A stretch of 64,000 bases of DNA from Rhizoctonia solani (GCF_016906535.1 NC_057385.1:372001-436000); one strand, 5' to 3'. Counted from the first letter of the stretch, positions 22,114 to 35,327 are shown. Notes: generated by a model from the letters alone, not told the origin. Numbers and translations: made by a program.

Positions 22114-24598
22114 ATGTTATCATTCTTGAATAGATGGCGTAACAGATCGTCCGATTACAGCCTTATTTCTGGCCGGGAACAAGTATGCAAAGATCTAGTT
22201 TGATGAGGTTAATTCTAAATCCCTTCAAAGTTAGAGCAGCATGACCCAAACGTCGACAGTATCTCGCCGGAGGATGTTAGAAGAAAGATTGATCGAAATG
22301 TCCTTCCTCTTATGATGTTGTGTATGAACACTTCACTTGTATTGTTACTTAAGCTCCAAGGACTGACTTCGCCACTCAGTATATGGGGTGCAGTACTTAG
22401 ACAAGGCTACACTCGGACGAGCCGCAGTACTCGGGTTTATTGAAGACAATAAATTGAACGCAAACCAGTGAGACAGATTATCAATTGAATCAATTATTTA
22501 TTGACCTTCAGAAGATTGTAAGATCCTTTCCTTTCCTTAGATCCAATACTTTCCTGTTCGTGCAACTCCCAGTAACTGGCTAGGCTCAATCATCTATCTG
22601 GGCTATCTCCTTTTCGCATTCCCGTAAGCAACCTGATCCCCTTATATATATATTCAAATACCTCTCATATCATGAATATGTGACAGGCAGAATGTTGCGC
22701 TCCAGCGCGCACCTGTGGGGAAATGGATATCGCTCAACGTATTTGTGAGTTTTGGGTTAGAAAATCGCATAAATTTATTTGCTGATACCCGTCTCCAAAG
22801 ATATGGGGAATCGCAATGGTTTCTCAATCTATGCGGCTTCCCTTCTCGAGCCTTTTGGCCTGTCGTTTCATTCTTGGCGTTTGTGAAGGATCAATTACTT
22901 CGGGGTTCCTTATGGTCACATCCATGTTTTACACCAAAAACGAACAAAGCTCCCGGGTAGGATATTGGTGTAAGCACTCTTTATTTTCATCTTTCGCTAC
23001 TTAACAACACCGGGTAGTTTTAATGAACGGGACAGGTAGTATTCATATTACCTGAACTTGGGAAAACTCTCTTAACCCGATCCCAGCCCAAATACTGTCT
23101 AACCTTATGGGCTACGGTTCTCTTTACTTCAGATCCAACCTATTGGCACCTTGGCAGTGGTAGGACTTGATATTTCTGAAAGGAATTATTAATAATCCAA
23201 CTAAAATAGGTTCACTTTGATCAACGGGATCCTCACTTTTGCTACCTCTTTAGCTTTCTACTTATACTTCCCTAATTCGATTTCCACAGCACACTTTCTA
23301 ACGGAGAGAGAGAAAATAGTCGCAATGGAACGTGTCAGAGAGCATGAAACAAGTACGCGATCCTCCTTGTGATCGTGAATGGGCGTCGAAATGACCCTCA
23401 ACAGATGCGGAACACAAGGAATGGAACCCTGACCAGTGAGTGATATAACCATCAATGGGTATCCGGATTCTCATAATGTGGGGTTAGGTTTAGAGAGGCA
23501 TTGCATGACCCGAAGACTTGGTTATTCGCGTCTTTCTCTCTGTTCAATAATATCCCCACTTCAATTGGAATTCAGCGCAGGTAACAATCGTTTGCTATCA
23601 TATTAAGTTTGGTCACCAATATGCTGCGCAGTCTTATAGTTGAGTCCCTTGGATTTACTCGACTGCAAACTACATTACTAGGGACCTTGGATGGTATCAT
23701 TGAGAGTATGTGCGCAACCAGCGCAAATGGTTGCGGTAGACTGACATCACAATAGTCATTACAATTTATACTGGCGTCAAGCTAGTAGAATACTTTGGGT
23801 GTTCACGTGCGTATGTTGGTTCTGCATATATGCTATCGGACGTTCTCTCGGCGATTCTGGTTACTACACTACCCTGGTCAAACAAAGTCGGACTTCTCAT
23901 ATCAATATATTTGACCGGTATGTAACTGACGTTACTCATCCGATGTCTCTCAAAGGCACATCCTCACACCACGCAGATATCGGAACCACTGGGTATGTTT
24001 TAGGTTTGGCTTGGGTCACTTCCAGTACAGCCGGACACACAAAGCGTTCAACGTCAGTTTTGATTAATTATTCGCTTCCCTCCATTATTTATACTCACTA
24101 GCCGATAGTACCCAAGCAATTATGCTTTCGGCGTATTGCGTCGGAAATCTTATCGGACCTCACATGTGGCAAGGTATGTATGCTTTGTTTGGTATGTATT
24201 TTGTCCATGAAAGTTTAATTACACCCAACAGAAAAGTATAAGCCTCGGTAAGCGTGCACTTAGTAACTATTGAAAAGGAATAATTTAAGCAATTCGGTTC
24301 AGTAATCGAGTACCCTGGTTTAGTAAGTTCTATCATCTGTCATGTTCTAGCTGACCTAACTTGATACAGTTATTGGAGCATGCTATAGTATTTGCATAGT
24401 GTTGATGTTGGTGATTAGACGGCGCTTGGAGCAAGAGAACTACCGAAGGGACTTGCTAGCAGATGAACAGGGTGACGACTTAACAGAGACGCAGACGGTA
24501 TGATTAACACCCCCACTTCACCAAATGTGCAACCTAAATAAAGCTCACACCAGGATCTAACCGACATCCAAAATTCAAAATTCCGATATGTTTTGTGA
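22114..24598 (+). CDS. MFS transporter, allantoate permease (Dal5/ACS) type
   Basis: About 14 exons can be chained from ATG 22114 to TGA 24596-24598, roughly 500 residues with the usual 12 membrane helices. Family marks: NVLPLMMLLYGVQYLDKATLG; NWLGSIIYLGYLLFAFP; QRAPVGKWISLNVF; ILGVCEGSITSGFLMVTSMFYTKNEQ; GYWFLMNGTAQI; FYLYFPNSISTAHFLTEREK; GFTRLQTTLLGTLDGIIE; TTGYVLGLAWVTSSTAGHTK; GNLIGPHMWQEKYKPRNRVPW. It imports organic anions such as allantoate, ureidosuccinate or vitamin-like carboxylates across the plasma membrane; the real substrate cannot be told. The exon join at about 24113 uses the second of two nearby acceptors (ccgatag) because the first gives a stop. The charged C-terminal tail is cytoplasmic. 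Confidence 0.85.
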
Positions 24599-24687
24599 TA
24601 TGAAAAGTGGCAATGAATTAGATTCGCAAATATAGTCTGTAATTATACTCGCAATTCAAACCCAACTACGTTTCGAGAAAGACCGTT

Positions 24688-27600
24688 CTAACCCAAGTTG
24701 AGTTTCCCGCCGAACCGCTTTTTAACAATCAAATCAAGTTTATCCTTAACCTCCCACCACGCTATCCACCACTCTCGACCAAATTGACCACGTCTTTCGT
24801 GTTCAATTCCCCAACTTTTCATACAAACATCTTTCCACCACTTCATCACCTCCACAGTCCGCTGCATTCCGCTATCAGTTACCATAGATCTCTCTAAAAA
24901 TTCACCAAAATATGTTATTTCGCGTGGGTCGGGACCGAGTTTCTTGGCAACTTTGGTCTCGACCCATAGCCGAATCATATCCTGAACATCACTCGTTTCG
25001 GTCACGGCGGGAATACCTGGAACAGCTGCCCGCAAGGTAGGAAGTTCAGTTCGGCCTGCTAATATAACGTGATGCACAGGCTTTTCCGCATCCTCCACGA
25101 ACCGTCGTTTACGCTGATTGATAGGTCGCCCATTTGCATCCAGCCCCTTTGCCGCGCGACGACTCGAAACGAGTGCTTTCTGTTGATCTCTTGGCATATT
25201 GGTATACGCCATTGGGTCGATACCAAGTACCACCAATTCCTGGTCTGGGACTGTCGCGAATTGACGCTTGAAAATTGGGAAGTATTTGGATGGGTCGGGT
25301 AAGGTAGTCGGCGGGCCCATATTTGTGAACCGTTTACGGTGCAAGGTACGTCGAGGAGAAATAGGGCCAGCTTTAGAGTTAGTTGCAGGATGGTCGGGCA
25401 TATGTGCTGATAATGAACGAGAACAACCACTCTCAGGGGCTATGATGTCGGCAAGCATTTCCCCATCGAGCTGGGATAGCATGGTCAAGTCATATGGCAA
25501 CTCTTTAGCTCCAGGCGCAGGATCTTGTGTAGCCAGTGCGTCAACGTCGATTATTGTCACCTCCGCCGCCAATGCCCTAGACTGAACCGGCCTTGGGTCC
25601 TCGCGCATGCCGTTGGATTTGCCGGTTGTTTTAGGATGTTGAGAGGGGGATTTTCTGGGGGTGAGGGCTGCCGAGAATGTGCAAAGTGGTTCTTTGGGTT
25701 AATCTGGGTTGGTTCGGTCAAGTCGTAAGGGGCATCCTTGCATCCAGGAGTAATGTTGGAGCAACTGATACCTGGGGCATCTGGTTCAGCGATCCGTACA
25801 TCGATATCCTGAGTTTGAGGCTCCCGAGCCACCTCAGCAGGGCGTGTTTTAATTGCGTTGGCTTTAGCAAGAGCGCGGTGAAATCCTTTCGCGAGTTGTC
25901 CGTGTATAGCAATTCCGACTGCTACTGATTTTTCAGCATTGTCGAGTTTCTGGATTTGGATGCCAATTCCTCGAAGTTCACAAGGGTCAAAATGCATCGA
26001 ATGGAGAAGTTTCCAAGCTTCCCGACCAATAATATCCGGGTCGTTAGTTGCTGATCCATGAAGCCCTGATATGGCGCATGTTTTGTTGAACGTTTCACAT
26101 TTTCCGTGGCCCATAAACTAGGAAAATCAATTAAGTCGCATATTTAGCTATATGAAACGAATAGCTGGAGTTGACTTGCCTTGGGAGCCTCTTTTGGCGC
26201 ATCTGGGTGGCGTTTCATGATCTTCAATGTCAAAGACTTCCCCACTTTGTTGGCACGTCTTAAACGCTCTGAAACTTCCTTCGCGAGGCCTAGCACAAAG
26301 GCTTCGGCGTTTTGATTATTTTCGAAACGTATCCCATACTGATACATGTATAATATGAATATAATACTCGCTTTACCACTAGAATAGAATACTTACGTTG
26401 ACATCGGCTGATACGGATTTTCTGGGCTTATCGCTTTCCAGAACTCGATCGTCGATACCTCTAATCGCGTTCCAAATTCGCTCGCCACTTTTATCCCCAA
26501 GCGCTTGTTGCAGCGCGATCTTGCTCTGCTTAGCCAAATCGCCAAGCTTGCTAGTACCAAAACGCGCAAGAGCCTTGTCCTGAACTGCACCTGCAAAACC
26601 GTGTATATTCACAATATCCAGTTCTGCTAGGTGAGCAGGAGCGTCATCGATCGAGAGGTAAAATGATCCAGCAGGTTTGGCTCGCTTTGTGGCAAGTCTA
26701 GCAAGCATAATGTTTGGACCGATCCCCACGCTTACTTCATTTTAGAGTAGTTATGAGATAAATACCAGCTGAGTATAACATAAACTAAATAGATTTACCT
26801 TCACATCCTGTTTGTTCACGCACTTGATCCCGAAGCATCTCGGCCAAGGCTTTCTCATAGGATTCCGTCCGCATATGACCAGAGTTGATCGCATCGGTTC
26901 TCAGACTTTCAACCCGGGTGCTAACATCAATCAAGGCCTCATCCACAGATACTGCTTGAAGATCGTCTGATAATGACATCAATACAGTATAAAATTTGAG
27001 TGAAAGCTCCTTGTAACTATGATAATGTCAGGATTTCGTTTGGAAAAGAATAGGAATAACACACCGCTCAAACTCGTACGGAATTGTTTGTATTTCAGGG
27101 CATAATTTACGAGCCTGGCCAAGGCTATAGATGGGATCAGGATCGATTGTATATGCACACGGAACGAGATAGATATTTACCTCATTCCATTTCTTACCCC
27201 AAATGCTCTAGCAGCGTAACTCGCACTAGCTACCTCACTAGTGCTGTGAGAGGCTCCCTTTCCCGAGGCATGGCAAACTACCACAGGTTTTCCACTCAAC
27301 TCTGGCCTCGCGATAAGTCCTGCTGAGACAAAGAACGAATCGAAGTCACAATGCATGATAACCCTTTGGGTGGCCTTTCCCTTCCCTTTGGGCGAATCTC
27401 CAGAAGTCGTACTCGTCGGGTTCAACATTGATCCGGTTTGGAGAAATTGAGATTCGGCGTCTTCTTGAGCTTTTGCCACGAGACTTCGAAGCTCAGACTT
27501 CCATTTCGACAGGTGGTGAAGGCGGGAATGCTGGTAGTAATCTTGTATAAAGGCCTCCCCAGATGCAGCAGTATGCATTTCTCTCCATTCTACCGATTCC

Positions 27601-28844
27601 ATAAGGCGCTCTGCATCGGGATTGGCAGCGTGGATAGCATATTGGGCGCGCGAAGATTGGGTAGAAGTCGAGGCTGAAGTTGGTAGATTTGTTTGTCGAG
27701 TAACCAAGCCACTGGATGCTTCGGGCCGAGGATGGGTTGCCTGAGACCGCCGAGATGCATGTTCAGGAGCGGCTTCACTCGGGATAGCTGGTTGAGCCGG
27801 GGCAAAGATTCGTAATTATTTGATAGCTGCTTCAATGGCGAGTCAAGTGTTGTTGAGATGGTATCAGAGTGCTCGGGTGATGCTCCCAAAGGCCGGATTG
27901 ATAATGTTAATGCTGGGGTTCTCGGAGTTGCACTTTGGATCGGGGAACTAGACTGGTAGCTTTCAGACCATTGATATTTCGCCCACGGAAGAAGTTTATT
28001 TGCTGCTATGCTATCCAGGAGCCATTCAGGTCGAGCAACCTTCATGTTCTTGAATTCTAACGCCTTAGCTGGGGTAAGATTGCTCGTGATAACATGCGTG
28101 CTGTATGAGGGTAAGTGACAAGCAAGTCCAGGATTTCGGGACGTACACCATTTCCTTGCGGTCCAGGTAGGCATGGAATTGGCCACCATATTGGAGGATC
28201 AAGGATCTCAGTATTTGAAGGGATGGAACTGTGCGACCCGTAATCTATTTGTGGAATTTAGTGGGCATATGGTCAAGGAAGTAGCAACTCACATATATTG
28301 CCAATGATTTGAATATCGTACTTTGTGTTGAACGGGTGTCTTGGGTGCCTAGATCGGCGTTTTGGTTTTGAAGTTTGGCCCGCTTCCTTCGGAAGTAATC
28401 CCCAAACTCGCCGAATTTTGATGCATGATACGTATCTGAGGTTTTCGTGGGTGTAACTGGGGCAAGAATCGAGTTCCAAGATGATGTGCTGGTTGTTAAT
28501 CCCTGGGGGTCTAATGTCGACGCTTGCTGGCCAGATCCAGAGGAGCTTATGGCGTGTCCTTCTTGTGAGTTTTCGGGTTCAGGTGCAGGCGTAAGAGAGC
28601 GCTGCCGTTTACGACTTTGGCTTGAAGGTCTGGGCTCAGATACTCCGTTTTCTTCATCAAAATTTTCATATACGTTGTCGATACATGCAAGCCGCTGTGA
28701 TCCAAAAAGCACAGACTCATCAAGTGTGGCAAGTGCTTTGCTGAATTCTGGATCGTCATCGAAATAGTCCGAAGATTGCGATAGGTTCTTCTCAATAGGA
28801 TGTACCGATCGGTTTGGAGATCGAGATCCAGACGTTTTGGACAT
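24688..28844 (-). CDS. REV1: DNA repair protein REV1 (Y-family deoxycytidyl transferase)
   Basis: About ten exons, roughly 1,200 residues. Order: disordered N-terminus; BRCT domain around residues 184-270 (LQILRSLILQYGGQFHAYL..., THVITSN..KA, VARPEWLLDSI); linker; the Rev1-specific AANPDAERLMESVEWR; polymerase palm with VIMHCDFDSFF and SVDEALIDV (catalytic acids); thumb helix-hairpin-helix ELDIVNIHGFAG; little finger ending HGKCETFNK; a UBM-like LPYDLTMLSQLDGEML; and the C-terminal domain (WVETKVAKKLGPDPREITYF...) that recruits Rev7 and other translesion polymerases. It inserts dCMP opposite abasic and damaged bases in the nucleus. Splice oddities: a GC-AG intron (26179-26118, AAG|GCAAGT) and a 38-base intron (27778-27741). 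One join near 25770-25665 is read as an intron of about 106 bases. A TCACGTGA box lies 37 bases upstream of the ATG. Confidence 0.93.
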
Positions 28845-28880
28845 TATTCATTGCCAGCAAACGAAAGGGAGGCAACAAAG

Positions 28881-28888
28881 TCACGTGA
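28881..28888. promoter_or_regulatory. TCACGTGA palindrome 37 bases upstream of REV1
   Basis: Perfect eight-base palindrome, one of about ten (T)CACGTGA sites in intergenic DNA of this window. Likely bHLH-factor site by motif only. Confidence 0.45.
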
Positions 28889-30041
28889 TACAAAGCTACG
28901 CGCTCAAGTCTTGTGACTCAGGGCCCTCGAGCTAGCACAGTCGCCCATGGGTACAGTTATTCTCTTCCGAAGTCCTTGATCGGCCAAACTGCTTGACCTT
29001 GACTCTGGCAATATGCACTCGTGGATCGGTTGAGTACTTACTTACTCTTATCCTGATGCTTGGCATGTACCAGGAAGTGAGTGTGCATCCGGCTATTTAC
29101 TGGCGCCGTCGCCTGTGGACAAGCCGCTTCCGGGCATACATGAAGCATCACGCTTTTGTCTTCCCAATGTGCTGATTTACGAGTCCCTGAGAAGTCGCAT
29201 GTCAATCTCTTAAGATAGAGGGATGAGCGGGCACTAATGCCGTGGCACATTTGCTACCTCAATGGTCTTATGGATCATTCGCTGATTCGATCCCAAGATG
29301 TGAGCTTGCCCCTCCTGAATAGCTTCAAATCCCAAAGCTATCTCCCAAAACACACTGAGCCTCCCCATCTCTCTCGTTAAAATCTGCGGAGCCCAGCTAT
29401 GCTCTTCCCTGGATCTGAACTCGATGGCTCGTCCAACGAAAAACTCATATTTAAATAAATTTCGCATCGCCGTTCTATTATCTCCTATGCCTCATCACTC
29501 ACTCTTATCAGTGCCACCATTATTGTATTAATTTCCTTCGCCCTCCCTATAGGAGTATTCAAGGCATACAAAATCAACTTGGATACGTTCAAGCTTGGCA
29601 AGGTTCGAGCAGAACTTGCACGACGGCATCTTTTCCCAGTAAAAAAAATTGAACACATGATGCTCTATTTCCTGTGGCGTTACGCTAGCTGTTTCTGCTG
29701 TTACAATCGGTTTGGCAGGTGTTGTTGATATCGTGCCCTTATGCGTGCAAGGTGCGCTTGATAGCGAGGTTGGAACTACCGTTGGGCTTGAGTAAAATGT
29801 AAGCGCTATGCTTTGTACCACTCCCTTTGAGAAAGACTGAAAACACAGGTCTGTGTTAGCTCAGAGGTATGCTAATACTCATGTGCAAGGCGACCACACA
29901 AATCGGAACAAGTGGCTATTAGAAAAGCTATCCAGTGTACTAATGTGTCCAAAATCTTGCCTCTACTTTTAATTGGAGCTTACTGCATTACACTCACACA
30001 ACCACCAGAACTCTTCAAGCTTATTTGTATTTATTTAGGTC
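28889..30041. other. Intergenic, no gene recognised
   Basis: Open frames exist on the minus strand (about 29234-29821) but they lack protein-like composition and do not join into a family I know. The region should hold the distal REV1 promoter and the 3' flank of the P450 at 30-32.3 kb. Confidence 0.4.
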
Positions 30042-32326
30042 TCAAACATCAATCCATGTTCTGAGAATCTGCTCGTGCTGTTCGGATCGTGGTTTGATAT
30101 CGACCTCGAATGCGGTTGGTTGACTGTAAGCGCGGGGAGTAATATTATACCCGAGACTTTCCTTCAGAAAGCTATACCACGTACCTGACAAGTATATTTT
30201 GTTTCATCTCGGCTGTTAATTTGACTGGGCGACCTTTGGAGTCAAGTTTGGGGCGAATATCAAAGAAAGCAAATAGTCCGCTTGCTACCATAAACAATGC
30301 GGCTTGTGCAAAGTGTGTTCCAGGACAACTTCTTTGTAAGTGTGCCTCCCTTTTAGTGATCACTCTTTGCTATCGGGAGTAGAAACTGGAACTTACCGAC
30401 GGCCGAAACCGAATGTCGGAGCCTCAGGGGCGCACGAGCTCAAGAAACGGCTCGGGTCGAAGCACTCAGGATTTGGATAAACCCTCTCGTCCAAGGATAT
30501 TGCTCTAGACGTTGCATAATTTGAGCTCTTCAAGTCTTTGGGTCGATATCCAAGCATCAGCCAAAAAACTCACTGTTGATTTGATATACTTGGTATAGTG
30601 AAATGTGTTTGTCAATCGAACCAGTCTTAATACTTGAGGAATGACTTACACGGTGGCCCCCTTGGGAATGCGGTATCCTTTGTAGATGTCATCCTCGATG
30701 GAGGCATGCGGAACCCCTGAGGTTGATAAAATAATTAATGAGATTTGGCTTAATTAAATCGCAATATTAGTTCACGTGCCTAGTGGGAAAACCGACCTCC
30801 AACGGAACACCTCTTTAATGACCGCCTGGACATACGGCATAGATTGTCGGTCCTCTATCTCTGGGAACCGTTTACCGCACAAAACGCTGTCTACTTCGGC
30901 CTGTGCTTTGGCCTGCACCTCGGGATGCATTGCCATTGCTACAATAAAAACCAAAGTGCTTGCAACGGTCTGTGAGCCTGTTAGATTGAAGATTGAGAGT
31001 GAAGCCTATTTCTAAAAGGCTTACAGTATCGGTACCAGCTTTATTTCAAACGATCAGCTTCAGAGTGGGACCTAAATTTGAACGCCACCTATAGATTTGA
31101 GCTTACCTGCAAATAGAGTACCCGTAGCCCATAGTATAGTGTCCTTCTCCTCTTTAGATGGCTCCTTTGCGTACTTTGATAAAAGATGCTTCAACATTGA
31201 AGGAGGAGCAGTTCCGGTACTCTTATCTTGCCGAAATCGATATTCAATATTAGAGATTCTTCTGGGAGATTGAGCGCACCATTTTGTCCCTCGTCCAGTT
31301 ATAAGGCACATGCAGCATCTGCTCCGTCTGCCAGCGCCAAACGAGTGCTTTGCGCTTCCATTCTGCACCGGGGAACCATGCCGGGATGTATTGCATCCAT
31401 GGAATAACATTAACGTAGAAGTCTAAAAAGGTGTAAGTTTTACGACGCCAATTGACACAACATTGGAAGTTTGTTTGCTATATACCAAGGATTAAACGTA
31501 CTGGAAGTTATTGCAGACCGAGAGAATCCATCTATAGCGCGGCTAACTATATCGAACAAGGTATCGTTGGATGTTGTTGCTTCATATCCATATACCACTT
31601 TGATGATTGATGAGCCAGCCATCCTATCCATAAGCTTAGTTGGGGGATATGACATATATGCGTGATGCTTGCCGTCTTAAATGACTTTCAAATCGGCCAG
31701 GCTCATCTAGTAGTTGCTGAAGAGCTAAACGTGAGTTTCTGACTATAACAGGTGACAGTTCATCGCTTGCTCGTTTGTGCAAGAGTTCATGGGTCATTCG
31801 GCGTTGAGCTCGCCACCGTTCTCCGTACGATATCACGCCTGTATTGTTTGCCCATCCGAGGCTAAATAGGCGGACCGAACCATTGAACAATATTAATCTT
31901 ACTGGTGCATATCTACTCACAGTCGGTCACTTGTACTCATGGTATTATGAACCTGGGGACGATCGGAGTAGATAGACGAACGTTTGACCAGAAGATCTTC
32001 AGCCGCATTGAGCGAGTTTAATACGATGACAGTCCCACCCAATATGTTGAACGAAATGATGTCGCCTACACAGGAAGACCTCAGCAATAGGAATAATCAA
32101 AAGACCCCCTTCTCTTACTTCCTAGTTTACGCGACCATTTGGTGTACTCCTTGGATATATCTGTAGCGCCCATTAATAGGCGCATGTGGCCAATAAGGGG
32201 ATCGGATGGGGGTGACGGAGGTAGAGGCACGAGATTTTTAGACGTTCTAGAAGCTAACCAAGATCGAACTAGAGCTACAAATAATGCTAAGCATAGCACA
32301 AAAAGGTATGTATCGGTTGAGTACAT
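30042..32326 (-). CDS. Cytochrome P450 monooxygenase (left member of head-to-head pair)
   Basis: About thirteen exons from ATG 32326 to TGA near 30042, each matching an exon of the paralogue at 33.0-35.3 kb. Marks: membrane anchor TYLFVLCLALFVALV; hinge PLPPSPPSDPLIGHM; helix C RWRAQRRMTHELLHKRA; helix I split by an intron, ending AGTDT; helix K KEVFRWRSVFPLG; FDPSRFLS; heme loop FGFGRR|SCPGTHFAQAA. Likely ER-bound; the substrate is unknown, and related fungal sequences are often labelled O-methylsterigmatocystin oxidoreductase-like. Two introns start with GC instead of GT: 31672-31624 (gcaagc) and the one starting at 30779 (gcacgt), where the paralogue has GT. A short exon reads ISNQQA where the paralogue has the usual IPNQWA. 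Frame is otherwise intact. Confidence 0.87.
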
Positions 32327-33014
32327 CAGAAGGGGGGAGGGGCAGAATCGGATGTGAAGACTGAGCGACATAGAACGTGAGAGGAAGTATATTATACTTT
32401 AATGTTCATCCGAAAGATAAGTAATGGAAAAAAATCTATTCTTGAACTTCCGAGTTCCAGGTTTTCACATGCGTGGTGTAGGACACCCTGAGTGGAGCCG
32501 TTCCTTGGGCTTCCCGCACATATGGAGCATAGTGTTTTCGAAGATATTGAAGATTCCCGGAGCGTCGTATTATCAGTCCCAACGGTTCTTCTTTTAAATT
32601 TCCGATATCGGTTAAAACTTTACTCGAATAGACTGAGTACTGGATTGGAAAGTTGATTAGGGTAACTGAATCATGTTGAGGGCCAATTTCTTCCCTGAAG
32701 GACTTGGGAAGGAGCTCGATTTCAGTGACTCAGAAACACCAGGCTCCTGGCTATGGGCCCACCTGAACCTTAGTCTTATTGCTCGTTCCAGCAATAAGCG
32801 GAATCGCACCAAATTCTGTAACCTATTTTATTTGAGATGGAGGTTGCTCCATGACATTCTTTTGCGCTATGGATATGCAAGTTCGGAAGTCAGAAGTTCG
32901 AGGATCCATATGCTCGTGTCATCGCTCATGCTCATGAGTAAATTTAAAAGTATATAACTCCTCCTAGATGCCGTGTGGTTTGACGTTCACCCTCTGGTCC
33001 TGATCTCTCCTTCA
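32327..33014. promoter_or_regulatory. Shared divergent promoter region of the P450 pair
   Basis: 688 bases between two start codons facing away from each other. It must contain both promoters, so co-regulation is plausible. No gene recognised inside; a frame at 32673-32957 has no protein-like features. Confidence 0.5.
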
Positions 33015-35327
33015 ATGACCTCAATTAATTTTTACTTGTTTATACCATTCGCACTATTGTGTATGGTTCTTGTCTGGTCTTGGTTAACCCTAAGGACATT
33101 CAATCGTCATGCACCTCTTCCTCCGTCGCCTCCTTCTGATCCACTTATTGGTCATATGCGTATACTAATGAGTACATCGGATATATCAAAAGAATACAAC
33201 CGGTGGTCCAAGGTGCTAAGAAGTAAGTAAAAGATGATATATTGGACAACATCGAATGTTTGTCATGCCGAGACTCCCTTTGTACTCAGGCGACATCATA
33301 TCGTTTAATCTTCTGGGAGAAACCATAATCGTATTGAACTCGAGTGATGCTGCCGAGGATCTTTTGTCCAAACGCTCTTCCATCTATTCTGATCGCCCTC
33401 GGGCCAGCACTACGATGGCCACAAGCGATAGGCTGTGAGTGTATGCGTGTTGACGCATGTAACAGCGGTACTAACTCATGTATTCAGAGTTGGGTGGGGG
33501 AATAATACGGGCATCATACGCTACGGAGAACGGTGGAGAGCTCAACGGCGAATGACCCACGAACTTTTACACAAACGAGCGAGTGAGGAGCTGTGGCCTA
33601 GTATAATTAAAAACTCGCGATTAGCCCTCGAACAGCTTTTAGATAAGCCTGATGAGTTTGAAAGTCATTTGAGACGGTGAGTAGCGCATATACCCATTAC
33701 AATAGCTCCTTTAGCCAAATCTTTGTATAGAATGGCTGGGTCGTCAATTATCAAATCAGTGTATGGATACGAAGCAACAGCATCTAACGATGCATTATTC
33801 GAAGCAGTTTCCCAAGCGGTACAAGGATTCTCTCAAGCTGTCCTTGCCTCAAGTACGCACACTGCTACTCTCTTATCAAATTTGATAGTGCGGACTGACA
33901 TTGTGAAAAAATATGTATCCTCAGACTTTTACGTCAACCTCTTCCCGTGGATGCAGTATATCCCTGCGTGGTTCCCCGGAGCACAGTGGAAGCGTAAAGC
34001 CCTTGCCTGGCGCGAGCAGACGGATCAGATGTTAAATATCCCCTACAACTGGACGAGAGACAAAATGGTGAGTTGATGTGCTACGAAGAACTGTGGTAAT
34101 ATAATGAACACCACTAATTTTTAACGGGAAAAAAAGGAGTCGGGAACTGCCCCTCCTTCGATGTTGAGCCGACTTTTAGGGAGTTACAGAAAGGAGCTAT
34201 CTGACAAAGAGAAAAATATCACGCTTTGGGCGGCAGGAACATTGTTTGGAGGTAAGCTCAAAATTGCATATGTGTTCACTCCCAGCTCTTAGGCCTTTCA
34301 ACACCTGTATTGTTCAAAATGAAGCTGGTACCGATACAGTAAGTTACAAGCCTGATATATAGTTTTGTTTCAAACTCGATCTAACAGGTATGTATAGACT
34401 GTCGCGAGCTCCTTGATTTTCGTTATGGCAATGGCAATGCATCCTGAGGTACAGACCAGGGCACAGGCTGAAATAGATAGTGTTCTGGGCGGTAGCCGGC
34501 TTCCAGAAATGGATGACCGACAATCTATGCCATACGTTCAAGCGATCGTCAAAGAGGTGCTTCGTTGGAGATCTGTTCTTCCACTAGGTGTGAAAACTTT
34601 CAACCATGCCCAAGTTTATTACTCAATGCATATAAAGGGGTTCCCCATGCTTCTATAGAAGAAGATTTTTATCAGGGATACAGAATCCCCAAGGGGGCTA
34701 CTATGTAAGCTTCATTCTTAGAGACTTCCATGCCATAATCTGAACTCAAACAACCGAAATTTTTTATCATCCCAGTATCCCAAACCAATGGTAAGTGTCG
34801 AATCGCATTCGAATTCTAATCACGAGTCTTATCGGAATTTTATATTATCGGCTGGCCGCTTAGGGCGATGAGCAATGACAAGCGGGTGTACTCGAACCCG
34901 GAACGCTTCGACCCAAGCCGTTATCTGGATACCTCTGTTCCCGAAGCCCCAGCATTCGGATTTGGTCGCCGGTTCGTTTTACTTCTTATCACTAACAGAA
35001 TGAGAAAATATTGACCGAATAATATCTGCATCAAGGAGTTGCCCCGGGATTCACTTTGCCCAGGCTGCGCTATTCATGGTAGCCAGTGGCATGCTTGCTT
35101 GCTTCGACATTAGTCCAAAAAAGGATTCCGAAGGTCACCCTATTCCATTGACTGCCACTATGGGACAAAACACAATCACAAGGTAATGCATATATAATAA
35201 CTTTGGTGGAAATTGCAAGAACGCTAAGACCGTCCGCATTGACAGTCAACCACTTCCATTTAAAGTTGATATCAAAGCGCGGTCCGAAAAGCACGAGCAA
35301 CTTCTCCGAGAATGGGCTGACATGTAA
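33015..35327 (+). CDS. Cytochrome P450 monooxygenase (right member of head-to-head pair)
   Basis: Thirteen exons: 33015-33222, 33290-33434, 33488-33676, 33731-33852, 33925-34067, 34137-34251, 34325-34338, 34398-34587, 34638-34704, 34776-34790, 34864-34971, 35036-35182 and 35246-35327. Two are micro-exons of 14 and 15 bases. Marks: anchor FYLFIPFALLCMVLVWSWL; APLPPSPPSDPLIGHM; RWRAQRRMTHELLHKRA; helix I LWAAGTLFG..AGTDT; helix K KEVLRWRSVLPLG; FDPSRYLD; heme loop FGFGRR|SCPGIHFAQAA with the cysteine ligand. Same architecture and close sequence to the left member, so they arose by an inverted duplication. All splice sites are GT-AG. ER membrane enzyme; substrate unknown. Confidence 0.9.

Noticed and set aside
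29038..29821. Minus-strand frames upstream of REV1
   Set aside because: They do not join through credible splice sites and have no recognisable domain; left as intergenic.
33256..33438. ATG-led frame inside the right-hand P450
   Set aside because: It is simply exon 2 with intron sequence in front; the paralogue fixes the splice sites.
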